Source: Aliarcobacter sp.
Lineage (GTDB): Bacteria; Campylobacterota; Campylobacteria; Campylobacterales; Arcobacteraceae
Assembly: GCA_023268955.1 (NCBI GenBank)
Contig: JALRJW010000304.1
Span: 1-15,396, forward strand
Direction: 5' to 3'
DNA: 15,396 bases
A program made the translations under genes and the position numbers. Below the pieces are notes generated by a model. It was not told the DNA's origin. It did not search any database and saw only the letters and a list, made by a program, of their open reading frames with translations. Shown piece after piece: positions 1-6,561 of the stretch. Numbering within the stretch: the first letter of the stretch is position 1; each line of letters opens with the position of its first letter.

Positions 1-276
1 TTGATCATCGAGTGGATAATCCAAACGTCCTGCAAGAACTTGATTTGTAAGTGAAGCACTCGCAAGCAACGGTGTGGATAAAACCTTACGATATTGAAGG
101 TAATAATCCTGATAAACCGTAGGGCCAGCCGATTCATACAAAGCCACAGTGACTGAACCAAAATCTTGGGTGTCAGAGTCGGTGCGTATCTCTGGGATAT
201 TCAGCGAAAAGTCACGTCCATCAGGCGCCAGCACAAAGCTCGGGTTCTTAGGCAAAAATATATGAGTTATTAAAAA
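1..276 (-). CDS. Unidentified partial reading frame in GC-richer DNA, open at left edge
   Basis: A minus-strand frame is open from just after a TAG at 277-279 to position 1 and continues off the window. The convincing part starts around a TTG at 253-255 and encodes 85 residues, including the stretches SFVLAPDGRDFSLNIPE, TVALYESAGP and YQDYYLQYRKVL. It alternates short hydrophobic and polar segments, as beta-rich secreted, surface or phage structural proteins do, but I recognise no family. No ATG or ribosome binding site precedes it. Base composition is about 48% G+C by hand count, against well under 30% immediately to the right, so this DNA is unlike everything else in the window. It may be the internal part of a gene from another source joined here by insertion or by assembly error. 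All plus-strand frames in 1-250 are interrupted by stops, which supports the minus strand. Confidence 0.45.
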
Positions 277-412
277 CTAAATTTGATGAGTTTGTAATCA
301 CACTTATTTGAGGTGTATTTTTATTAAAATTTGCATGAATAAAAACAAAAAACATAAATACTGAAAGTATAAAAATGAAAAAAATAATAAATGATTTACT
401 TAAAGTAGTTAT
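248..412 (-). pseudogene. 5' remnant of a small membrane-anchored protein gene, cut at the composition junction
   Basis: On the minus strand an AGGAG box (419-423) is followed after six bases by ATA (410-412), where a start codon would be expected. The frame then reads about 54 codons: a Thr/Ser/Lys N-terminus, a very hydrophobic stretch of about 17 residues (FIIFFIFILSVFMFFVFI), an IHA cleavage-like site and a polar Asn/Ser-rich segment. It ends at TAA (248-250), exactly where composition changes to GC-rich. The first in-frame ATG is at 353-355, inside the hydrophobic segment and without a ribosome binding site. The layout looks like the beginning of a secreted or membrane-anchored protein whose remainder was replaced. 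Its frame differs from that of the GC-richer downstream frame. It could also be a chance open frame in AT-rich DNA. The product is unknown. Confidence 0.3.
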
Positions 413-476
413 TTCAAACTCCTATTATTTAATGACTGCGTGAATTTTAACATCTCTATATTAATTCTATGTTAAG

Positions 477-482
477 TATAAT
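477..482 (+). promoter_or_regulatory. Predicted sigma-70 -10 box for truD
   Basis: A perfect TATAAT lies 33 bases before the truD ATG in an AT-rich leader. No -35 box is obvious, as is usual for Campylobacterota promoters, where the -10 hexamer dominates. This is assigned from sequence only. Confidence 0.55.
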
Positions 483-515
483 ACCAAAAAATAAACAAGA
501 CTGAAAGAAAATTAT

Positions 516-1508
516 ATGCAAAGATACTATCCAAACGTAACTTCAAAGGTTGATTTTAGATTTACTCAAAATGAAGACGATTTTATTGTTGAAGAACAAC
601 CTATTAGATTTAAAAATCAAGGAAACTTTTTAGTTTTAAAAGTAATCAAGAAAAATCAAAATACTTGGGATTTGATTGAAAAAATGGCAAATTTTTTAAA
701 ATGCTATCCAAATGAAATAGGATATGCAGGTTTAAAAGATAAGCATGCAACAACAACTCAATATATTACGATTCCTAAAAAATATGCAAAAGATATTAAA
801 AAATACAAACATAATAAAATAAAAATTTTAGAAGAATATCTGCACAATGAAAAACTTTCTATTGGAGATTTAGTAGGAAATAAGTTTACAATTAATCTTT
901 ATGAAGTTGATTTTAATAAATTAAATGCAATTGAAAAGAGACTAAAGCTTATTGCAAAAAATGGTATGCCAAATTACTTTGGTTTTCAAAGATTTGGAAA
1001 AGATATTGATGATAATTTAGCTAAAGCAAAAGAGATTATTGAAGGTGAGTTAATTATAAAAGATAGAAAAATTCATAAAATGATTATTGCTGCATACCAA
1101 AGTGATTTTTACAACAGATGGTTAGTTGAAAGATTAAAATTATCAAAAGATGAGTTTAAACTTTTAGATGGAGATATTTTTTATGATTTTAAATCAAAAA
1201 AATATTTCACGCCAAATGCCATTACTAAAAACATTCAAGAGCAATTTGAAAATAAAGCAATTGTTCCAACAGGTCTTCTTTGTGGAAGAAAAGTATTTAG
1301 AGCTGCAAATGAAGCTAGAAAAATAGAAGCAAAATATGATGATGAATTTATGCAAGAAAAAGGTTACAGAAGAGAAGCTATTGTATATCCAAAAAACATA
1401 TTTACAAAATATAATAAAGAAGAAGAAAAATTAACTTTAGAGTTTGAGTTGCCAAAAGGTGCTTATGCAACTGTATTGTTAGAAAATATTGCTAATAGAA
1501 ATTTATAG
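516..1508 (+). CDS. truD: tRNA pseudouridine(13) synthase TruD
   Basis: TruD converts U13 of certain tRNAs to pseudouridine in the cytoplasm. The 330-residue product carries the family signature GYAGLKDKHATTTQ at about 69-82, with the predicted catalytic Asp at residue 75 inside GLKD. It also has the second conserved block NYFGFQRFGKD at about 153-163, a TRUD insertion region through the middle and a C-terminal block ending in a YATVLLENI stretch. Length is close to that of other TruD proteins. The ATG follows only a weak GAAAG ribosome binding site, but it is the first start after a good TATAAT and gives a normal N-terminus. The gene stands alone between the anomalous left end and a convergent gene pair. 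Its stop codon lies inside the downstream hairpin. Confidence 0.95.
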   Translation: MQRYYPNVTSKVDFRFTQNEDDFIVEEQPIRFKNQGNFLVLKVIKKNQNTWDLIEKMANFLKCYPNEIGYAGLKDKHATTTQYITIPKKYAKDIKKYKHNKIKILEEYLHNEKLSIGDLVGNKFTINLYEVDFNKLNAIEKRLKLIAKNGMPNYFGFQRFGKDIDDNLAKAKEIIEGELIIKDRKIHKMIIAAYQSDFYNRWLVERLKLSKDEFKLLDGDIFYDFKSKKYFTPNAITKNIQEQFENKAIVPTGLLCGRKVFRAANEARKIEAKYDDEFMQEKGYRREAIVYPKNIFTKYNKEEEKLTLEFELPKGAYATVLLENIANRNL

Positions 1509-1529
1509 AAGAAAGGTTCTTCTATAAAT
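1501..1529. terminator. Hairpin between convergent truD and lipoprotein gene
   Basis: A perfect 13-bp inverted repeat (ATTTATAGAAGAA and its complement) surrounds a 3-base AGG loop. The truD TAG (1506-1508) is inside the left arm. No long T-run follows on either strand, so it may be a weak bidirectional terminator or an mRNA 3'-end stabiliser. The convergent position supports a role for both genes. Confidence 0.6.
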
Positions 1530-1535
1530 CCTCAG

Positions 1536-2525
1536 TTATGGTAAAGTTATAACTTTATCCCCAATGTAGAATTTGTTTCTTATAGAGATGATCTTGTCTT
1601 TTTCATCATAACTTAAGTCATCGATAGTTGTTTGTTGAAAATCTTTAGATAATTTAATCAAATAACCTTGTGATTCAACTGCATAAATATCATTTTTCGA
1701 AGATGCTATTGCATTAATTTTTGCAAATTTAAATTTTTGAGATGATAGCTCTTCAAGTGATTTTGATAATTTTATTAGTTTCCCATCTAAAGTAGCAACA
1801 AAAATATTTTCTCCATCAACAACAACATCTTTAATTTCAAAATCTTTTGATATTATATTTTTTGTTGATATTGAAATCAACTTATTAGCCGTTGCAGCAA
1901 TTAATGTCTCTCCATCATCCATTACATCTAGAAAAATTACGTTATTAAATTGTCCATCTGGATCTATAGGAATTTTTTTGATTGTTGATTTAGATTCTAA
2001 AGAAACAATTACAATTTTTCCATCTAAACTTGGAAATAATACTAAATTACCTAAGAAAAATGGATTAGTAATTCTTGTATCATTTGCTAATGATACTTTT
2101 TCATAATCTTTAAAGATCACTTCATTTTTATTATTTCTTAGTTCAAAAGAGTTATCCGAATAAATAATAGCAAGAATATCATCATTTTTAGAAGCAGCAA
2201 CTACAACATTGTTAAGAGTTATCTCATTTTCACCTACAAAAATTTTATCTTTAAAATTTGTAGAAATTATTTCATTTTTGTTTGTAGAATTTAAAAAAAC
2301 AAAACCATCTTTTAATGAAATTTCTGAAATACCTGATTTTGAAATTACATTTCCATTTTCTAGAGTAGCCCCGTCTCTATTAATGTATTTGATATCCGAT
2401 TTTAAATCACTTGTTGAAACAGAAATATCTACAGTTTTTTCAGGTTCAAAAGATTTTTTGCTACTGCATCCCGTATATGAAATAGCTAAGAAAGTTATTA
2501 AGCTTAATGTTGCTAATTTTTTCAT
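1536..2525 (-). CDS. BamB-like lipoprotein with PQQ-type beta-propeller repeats
   Basis: The 329-residue product starts with a lipoprotein signal peptide (MKKLATLSLITFLAIS) and a lipobox YTGC, with the lipidated Cys at residue 20. Ser follows at +2, which is compatible with outer-membrane sorting. The remainder contains short beta-propeller repeats of the type SLDGKIVIVS (about 166-175), TLDGKLIKLS (245-254) and SQGYLIKLS (285-293). Such repeats are typical of PQQ-like propellers, including BamB, a lipoprotein of the outer-membrane beta-barrel assembly machine. The gene lies 14 bp downstream of a YfgM-like gene, the same order as yfgM-bamB in gammaproteobacteria, which strengthens the BamB reading. 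An AAAGG-type ribosome binding site precedes the ATG. Propeller and lipoprotein are well supported; BamB function is inference, because propeller sequences diverge quickly. Confidence 0.7.
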   Translation of the reverse strand: MKKLATLSLITFLAISYTGCSSKKSFEPEKTVDISVSTSDLKSDIKYINRDGATLENGNVISKSGISEISLKDGFVFLNSTNKNEIISTNFKDKIFVGENEITLNNVVVAASKNDDILAIIYSDNSFELRNNKNEVIFKDYEKVSLANDTRITNPFFLGNLVLFPSLDGKIVIVSLESKSTIKKIPIDPDGQFNNVIFLDVMDDGETLIAATANKLISISTKNIISKDFEIKDVVVDGENIFVATLDGKLIKLSKSLEELSSQKFKFAKINAIASSKNDIYAVESQGYLIKLSKDFQQTTIDDLSYDEKDKIISIRNKFYIGDKVITLP

Positions 2526-2539
2526 TTTATTTTACCCTT

Positions 2540-3124
2540 TTATAGTTTTGCTTCAATGTGGTGCATTAATAATTGCGATAATTGATTTGCTTGTGATGTC
2601 TCAGGAATTAATTTTAAAATAGATTTTGCTTCTTCATATTTTCCATCTTGAGTTAAAATCATTGCTTTGTTAAAAATAGCAAACTCTTTTAATAAAAATC
2701 TATTATCCATAGATAATTCATTTAATTTGTTTAAGTCATTTTTTGAAATAGCTTCATTATAAGTCATTAATTCTTTTAAATATGGAACATTTACAGTTGC
2801 GATTTCACTGTTTTTTGAAGCTTTGATAAATAAAGCAACTTCATAAAGTCTTTTGTCTAACTCTTTTAAAGTGTTTAAAGCTTTTTCATCTTTGTTATCT
2901 TTCAAAAACAGATTCATTGCTTCATTCGCAGCGATTTTGTTAGATGCATCAACACTTTTTTTATAGTTGATTCCACCAACAGCAGCAACTATAATAATTG
3001 CAACTCCAATAATTAAAAGTTTATACTTCTTCCAAAATCTTTCAACTTTTATTGTTCCTTCAAGAAATTTCTCTTCAGTAGTAAGTTCTTGTTTGATAAA
3101 GTCAACATTTTCTTTCATACTCAT
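2540..3124 (-). CDS. YfgM-like single-pass membrane protein (TPR-like periplasmic domain)
   Basis: The 194-residue product has a short charged cytoplasmic N-terminus, one transmembrane helix at about 36-53 (LLIIGVAIIIVAAVGG within it), and an alpha-helical periplasmic region. In that region, helices such as FNKAMILTQDGKYEEAKSILK (about residues 150-170) look like tetratricopeptide units. This is the architecture of YfgM/ancillary SecYEG translocon subunit-like proteins, which associate with the Sec machinery and periplasmic chaperones in E. coli. It is the first gene of a two-gene minus-strand unit with the BamB-like lipoprotein 14 bp downstream. Two possible ATGs lie six bases apart (3122-3124 and 3116-3118) after an AAAGGG box; I kept the first. 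Domain layout and synteny support the call, but sequence identity to YfgM cannot be judged here. Confidence 0.65.
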   Translation of the reverse strand: MSMKENVDFIKQELTTEEKFLEGTIKVERFWKKYKLLIIGVAIIIVAAVGGINYKKSVDASNKIAANEAMNLFLKDNKDEKALNTLKELDKRLYEVALFIKASKNSEIATVNVPYLKELMTYNEAISKNDLNKLNELSMDNRFLLKEFAIFNKAMILTQDGKYEEAKSILKLIPETSQANQLSQLLMHHIEAKL

Positions 3125-3222
3125 GGTGTTTTACCCTTTAATGACAGTTTTATTTATGTAATATTAATTGGTTGATATGTTACAGCAAATTAAATAAAAT
3201 CTTACTTTTATGATCTTTTTTG

Positions 3223-3228
3223 TATAAT
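3223..3228 (+). promoter_or_regulatory. Predicted -10 box for ctp
   Basis: TATAAT is preceded by a T-rich run ending in TG (TTTTTTGTATAAT), an extended -10 style common in Campylobacterota. It lies 31 bases before the ctp ATG, within the 135-bp divergent region shared with the YfgM-like gene. I found no equally good -10 for the minus strand. Confidence 0.6.
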
Positions 3229-3259
3229 CTTAACTCATAATTTACAAAGGTTTTTAAGT

Positions 3260-4555
3260 ATGAAAAAATTTATAACACTATCACTTTTAACATTTTCACT
3301 AATAACAAATTTAAATGCAAATGAAGAAAAAACAAGTGAAGAACCAACTAGATTTGAGTCTCTTTCTAAGTTAACTAAAGTTATTGGAACAGTTGAAAAA
3401 TATTATGTTGATGAAATTAAACTAAATGAAATCGTAAACAAAACTCTAAAAGGTTTAATGCAAGAGTTAGATGCTCACTCAAGTTTTTTAGACCAAAAAT
3501 CATCAAAGGAGATGAGTATTCAAACAAAGGGTGAGTTTGGAGGACTTGGAATTACTGTTGGTATGAGAGATGCCGCTTTAACTGTTATTTCTCCAATTGA
3601 TGATACACCTGCATTTAACGCTGGAATAAAATCTGAAGATATTATTCTAAAAATTGATGATAATGCAACTTTAAATATGACTTTAGATGAAGCTGTTTCT
3701 TTAATGAGAGGAAAGCCAGGGACTGATATTACTTTAACAGTTGTAAGAAAGGGTGAAACAAAACCTTTAAATATCAAAATTACTAGAGATATAATCAAAA
3801 TTCAATCAGTTTTTGCTAAAAAAATTCAAGATGAAAATTTATTGTATTTAAGAGTTTCAAGTTTTGATTCTAAAGTAGTTGATGGTTTAGTTGATGCAAT
3901 AAAAGAGGCTGATTGGGCAAAAGGAATTGTTTTGGATTTAAGAAACAATCCGGGTGGTCTTTTATCTCAAGCAATAGGTGTTGTTGATATTTTTGTAGAC
4001 AATGGAGTTATTGTTTCTCAAAAAGGAAGAGATGCAGCTGATGAAGAAAAATTTGAAGCAACAAAAGCAAATACATTAACAAAACTTCCTGTTGTTGTTT
4101 TAGTTAATGGTGGTTCTGCTTCAGCTTCAGAAATTGTAAGTGGAGCATTGCAAGACCACAAAAGAGCAGTAATTGTAGGTCAAAAAACATTTGGTAAGGG
4201 TTCTGTTCAAGCTGTTTTACCTATAAATGAAGATAGAACTGAGAATATTAAATTAACAATAGCAAAATACTATTTACCTAGTGGAAGAACTATTCAAGCA
4301 ACAGGTGTAACTCCTGATATTATTGCTTACGATGGTAAAGTAACTAAAAATGAAAATGATGATTTTAAAATTAAAGAGGCTGATTTAAAGAAACACTTAG
4401 AGGGTGAGTTAGAAAAAATTGGCGATAAAGTTGAAAAGAAAGATGATGAATTAAAAGATGATAAAAAATTAGTTAGTCTTGAAAAAATTGAAAATGACAA
4501 CCAACTTAATACATCAATTAATATCTTGAAATCATTAATCATAATGAATAAATAA
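3260..4555 (+). CDS. ctpA: Carboxy-terminal processing protease (S41 family, CtpA/Prc type)
   Basis: This is a periplasmic serine protease that cleaves proteins from the C-terminus side; bacterial relatives act in envelope protein turnover and peptidoglycan-hydrolase control. The 431-residue product has a signal peptide (residues 1-20, ending LNA), an N-terminal helical segment, a PDZ domain at about 95-168 (GLGITVG... GIKSEDIILKIDD) and the S41 catalytic core. The core includes VLDLRNNPGGLL at about 224-235 and VNGGSASASEIVSGALQD at 282-299. The predicted nucleophile is Ser288 and the general-base Lys is Lys313 in KTFGKGS; their spacing of 25 residues is the family spacing. After the core comes a Lys/Asp/Glu-rich tail (about 360-410) that is probably flexible or coiled. 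AAAGG precedes the ATG by nine bases. purC follows after 35 bp and may be co-transcribed. Confidence 0.93.
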   Translation: MKKFITLSLLTFSLITNLNANEEKTSEEPTRFESLSKLTKVIGTVEKYYVDEIKLNEIVNKTLKGLMQELDAHSSFLDQKSSKEMSIQTKGEFGGLGITVGMRDAALTVISPIDDTPAFNAGIKSEDIILKIDDNATLNMTLDEAVSLMRGKPGTDITLTVVRKGETKPLNIKITRDIIKIQSVFAKKIQDENLLYLRVSSFDSKVVDGLVDAIKEADWAKGIVLDLRNNPGGLLSQAIGVVDIFVDNGVIVSQKGRDAADEEKFEATKANTLTKLPVVVLVNGGSASASEIVSGALQDHKRAVIVGQKTFGKGSVQAVLPINEDRTENIKLTIAKYYLPSGRTIQATGVTPDIIAYDGKVTKNENDDFKIKEADLKKHLEGELEKIGDKVEKKDDELKDDKKLVSLEKIENDNQLNTSINILKSLIIMNK

Positions 4556-4590
4556 GAAGCAAAGAACACAATCTTAACCGGAGGAAATAA

Positions 4591-5544
4591 ATGAATATTA
4601 GTGATATTATATCACTTGGTCTATGGCCAGAGTCAAAAAAAACTACAACTCAAAAAGGAATTGATGAGTTAGAAAATTTAGGTTATCACCTTTTTTACAT
4701 TGGTAAAAATGCAGACCTTTATACTTGTCCAGGTGATGAACCAAAAGTTCTATTAGTTAGAAGTGACAGATGTTCTGTTTTTGATATTCCACTAAATTTA
4801 GAAATTGAAGGAAAGGGTGTTTCTCAAACTTCTATTTCAAATATGGGTGCTGCTTTTGCAAATGAAGAAGGAATAAGAACAGCTATTTTAAATGAAAAAA
4901 TAGATGACTCTTTAGCTATTGCTCCTAGATGCCAAATGATGGAATTATGCAAACCACTTGAAGCTGAAATTGATGGAGAGGTAGTTCAATTTGAATTAAT
5001 CTTTAGAAATTATTTAACAGGTTCATTGTTTGATGCTTGTCAAAATGGAATTGATCCTTATGGTTTAAATTTATCAAAAGATTTACCACAATGGCATAAA
5101 TTTGAAACGCCATTATTTACGCCAACTACAAAGGGTGTAAAAGATATTCCTTTAAACACACAAAAAGTTAAAGAAAAAATTCCTGAAATTGCTACAAGTT
5201 TAGAGAATTTATTTAAAAAATTCACTCAATTTGCTTTAGACAATGGAATTATTGTAGTTGATACAAAATTTGAAGTTTTTGTAAATGCAAAGGGTGAATG
5301 GATTTTAGGTGATGAGGTTTTAACTCCTGAGAGTTCAAGATTTATAGCTAAAGCTGATTTTGATGCTGGAAACTATATTTCAATGGATAAACAAATCTTA
5401 AGAGACTTTGGAAAATCACAAGATTGGAAAGGTCAAGCAAAAGATTTAAAACCTGGACAAAAGCTTGATGTAAATGTACCTACTGAAATAAAAGATAGAA
5501 TTTTAAATGGGTATACAACTATATTAAATAGTTTAAAAAAATAA
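4591..5544 (+). CDS. purC: Phosphoribosylaminoimidazole-succinocarboxamide synthase
   Basis: PurC ligates aspartate to CAIR using ATP, a step of cytoplasmic de novo purine synthesis. Family marks are VRSDRCSVFD at about 56-65, RNYLTGSLFDA at 139-149, VDTKFE at 223-228 and the signature DEVLTPESSRF at 241-251. At 317 residues it is of the longer PurC class rather than the roughly 240-residue short form; the extra length is spread through the chain with no visible fused domain. The start is well defined by a strong GGAGG box (4580-4584) six bases before the ATG. No terminator separates it from ctp upstream, while purS downstream has its own -10 box. Purine genes are therefore adjacent but probably in two transcripts. 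Confidence 0.95.
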   Translation: MNISDIISLGLWPESKKTTTQKGIDELENLGYHLFYIGKNADLYTCPGDEPKVLLVRSDRCSVFDIPLNLEIEGKGVSQTSISNMGAAFANEEGIRTAILNEKIDDSLAIAPRCQMMELCKPLEAEIDGEVVQFELIFRNYLTGSLFDACQNGIDPYGLNLSKDLPQWHKFETPLFTPTTKGVKDIPLNTQKVKEKIPEIATSLENLFKKFTQFALDNGIIVVDTKFEVFVNAKGEWILGDEVLTPESSRFIAKADFDAGNYISMDKQILRDFGKSQDWKGQAKDLKPGQKLDVNVPTEIKDRILNGYTTILNSLKK

Positions 5545-5585
5545 CACAAAAAACAAAGAATCTAATATCATAAGAGATTTTTAGA

Positions 5586-5591
5586 TATAAT
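5586..5591 (+). promoter_or_regulatory. Predicted -10 box for purS-purQ
   Basis: TATAAT in the context TTTTTAGATATAAT lies 27 bases before the purS ATG. The same T-rich/TAGATA context precedes the gap -10. It suggests purS-purQ can be transcribed independently of purC. Confidence 0.55.
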
Positions 5592-5618
5592 CGCAAAAAT
5601 ATTAAAAAAGAGGAATAA

Positions 5619-5864
5619 ATGAAAGCAATCGTAAATGTAGCATTAAAAAAAGGTGTATTAGACGACCAAGGTAAAGCAACTCACCACGCTTTAGATACTT
5701 TAGGATTTAAAGAAATCATTAAAGATGTTAGAATTGGAAAACAAATTATCTTAGAATTAAACTCTACAAATGAAGAAGATGCAAGAGCAGAAGTAACTAA
5801 AATGTGTCAAAAACTTTTAGCAAACACTGTTATTGAAGATTATGAAATTGAGATAGTAGGTTAA
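5619..5864 (+). CDS. purS: Phosphoribosylformylglycinamidine synthase, PurS subunit
   Basis: PurS is the small structural subunit of the three-part FGAM synthase (PurS, PurQ, PurL). It bridges the glutaminase and synthetase subunits so ammonia can be channelled. The 81-residue product matches the family length and pattern: an N-terminal strand (AIVNVALKKGVLDDQG), the segment ALDTLGF and a central VRIGKQIILEL strand, then a helix and the C-terminal strand YEIEIVG. A GAGGAATAA box directly precedes the ATG. Its stop TAA shares one base with the first purQ ATG, a sign of coupled translation. purL is not in this window. Confidence 0.93.
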   Translation: MKAIVNVALKKGVLDDQGKATHHALDTLGFKEIIKDVRIGKQIILELNSTNEEDARAEVTKMCQKLLANTVIEDYEIEIVG

Positions 5865-6538
5865 TGATGAAAGTTTCAGTATTACAATTTCCAGGAACAA
5901 ACTGCGAATATGATACAAAGTATGCTTTTGAAAAAATTGGGGCTACAGTTGAGATTTTATGGCATAAAGATAAAACAATTCCTGCTGATACAGAACTTTT
6001 AGTTATTCCTGGTGGATTTTCATATGGGGATTATTTAAGATCTGGTGCTATTGCTAGATTTGCAAACATTATGGAAGCTGTTCAAGAATATGCAGCTAAA
6101 GGTGGAAAAATCTTAGGTATTTGTAATGGTTTTCAAATTTTATTAGAAGCTGGATTATTGCCTGGTGCTATGAAAAGAAATGATTCTTTACATTTTATTT
6201 CAAAATTCCATAACTTAAAAATCATCAACAATGACAATGACTTTTTATCTTTAATGAAAAAAGATGAAGTGGTTAATATTCCTGTTGCTCACCATGATGG
6301 TAACTACTACATTGATGATGCTGGATTAAAAGAATTAGAAGCTAACAATCAAATTTTAGTTAAATATTGCGATGAAAAAGGAAACACTGTTAATATGAAT
6401 GGTTCTGTTTCAAATATCGCTGGTATTTGCAATAAAGAGAAAACTGTATTTGGTTTAATGCCTCACCCTGAAAGAGCTATTGAAGAGCTACTTGGATGTG
6501 TTGATGGTGTTAGAATGTTAAAAGGTTTCTTACAATAA
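5864..6538 (+). CDS. purQ: Phosphoribosylformylglycinamidine synthase, glutaminase subunit PurQ
   Basis: PurQ hydrolyses glutamine to supply ammonia for FGAM formation. The 224-residue class I glutamine amidotransferase has the oxyanion segment PGGFSYGDYLRSGAIA at about 49-64. The nucleophile Cys87 lies in GICNGFQILLEAG, and His201 and Glu203 lie in MPHPERA, completing the triad. The length is normal for a stand-alone PurQ. The ATG at 5864 overlaps the purS stop by one base and is followed immediately by a second ATG (5867), so the true first residue may be either Met. Conserved sequence starts right after (KVSVLQFPGTNC). Confidence 0.95.
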   Translation: MMKVSVLQFPGTNCEYDTKYAFEKIGATVEILWHKDKTIPADTELLVIPGGFSYGDYLRSGAIARFANIMEAVQEYAAKGGKILGICNGFQILLEAGLLPGAMKRNDSLHFISKFHNLKIINNDNDFLSLMKKDEVVNIPVAHHDGNYYIDDAGLKELEANNQILVKYCDEKGNTVNMNGSVSNIAGICNKEKTVFGLMPHPERAIEELLGCVDGVRMLKGFLQ

Positions 6539-6540
6539 TT

Positions 6541-6546
6541 TATAAT
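6541..6546 (+). promoter_or_regulatory. Possible -10 box just after purQ
   Basis: TATAAT occurs only 16 bases before the ATG of the next gene. If used, the leader would be about 8-10 bases, and the gene also lacks a clear ribosome binding site. It could be a chance match in AT-rich DNA. Confidence 0.3.
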
Positions 6547-6561
6547 TTTGTAGCATGTAAA

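Noticed and set aside
300..515. tRNA, CRISPR or mobile-element end in the AT-rich gap before truD
   Set aside because: No cloverleaf, repeated unit or terminal inverted repeat is visible; the gap holds only the small minus-strand remnant and the truD -10 box.
2209..2622. 137-residue plus-strand frame opposite the lipoprotein and YfgM-like genes
   Set aside because: It is antisense to two genes with clear signal peptide, lipobox and TM features; its hydrophobicity follows from Lys/Glu codons read in reverse, and it has no family motif.
3520..3798. Minus-strand frame inside ctp (also 4327-4569)
   Set aside because: Both are shadows of the S41 protease gene, which has complete catalytic motifs; Ser/Phe/Ile-rich antisense translations are typical of this AT-rich coding DNA.
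4556..4590. A separate promoter or purine riboswitch before purC
   Set aside because: Only 35 bases lie between ctp and purC, far too short for a riboswitch aptamer, and no -10 box is visible.
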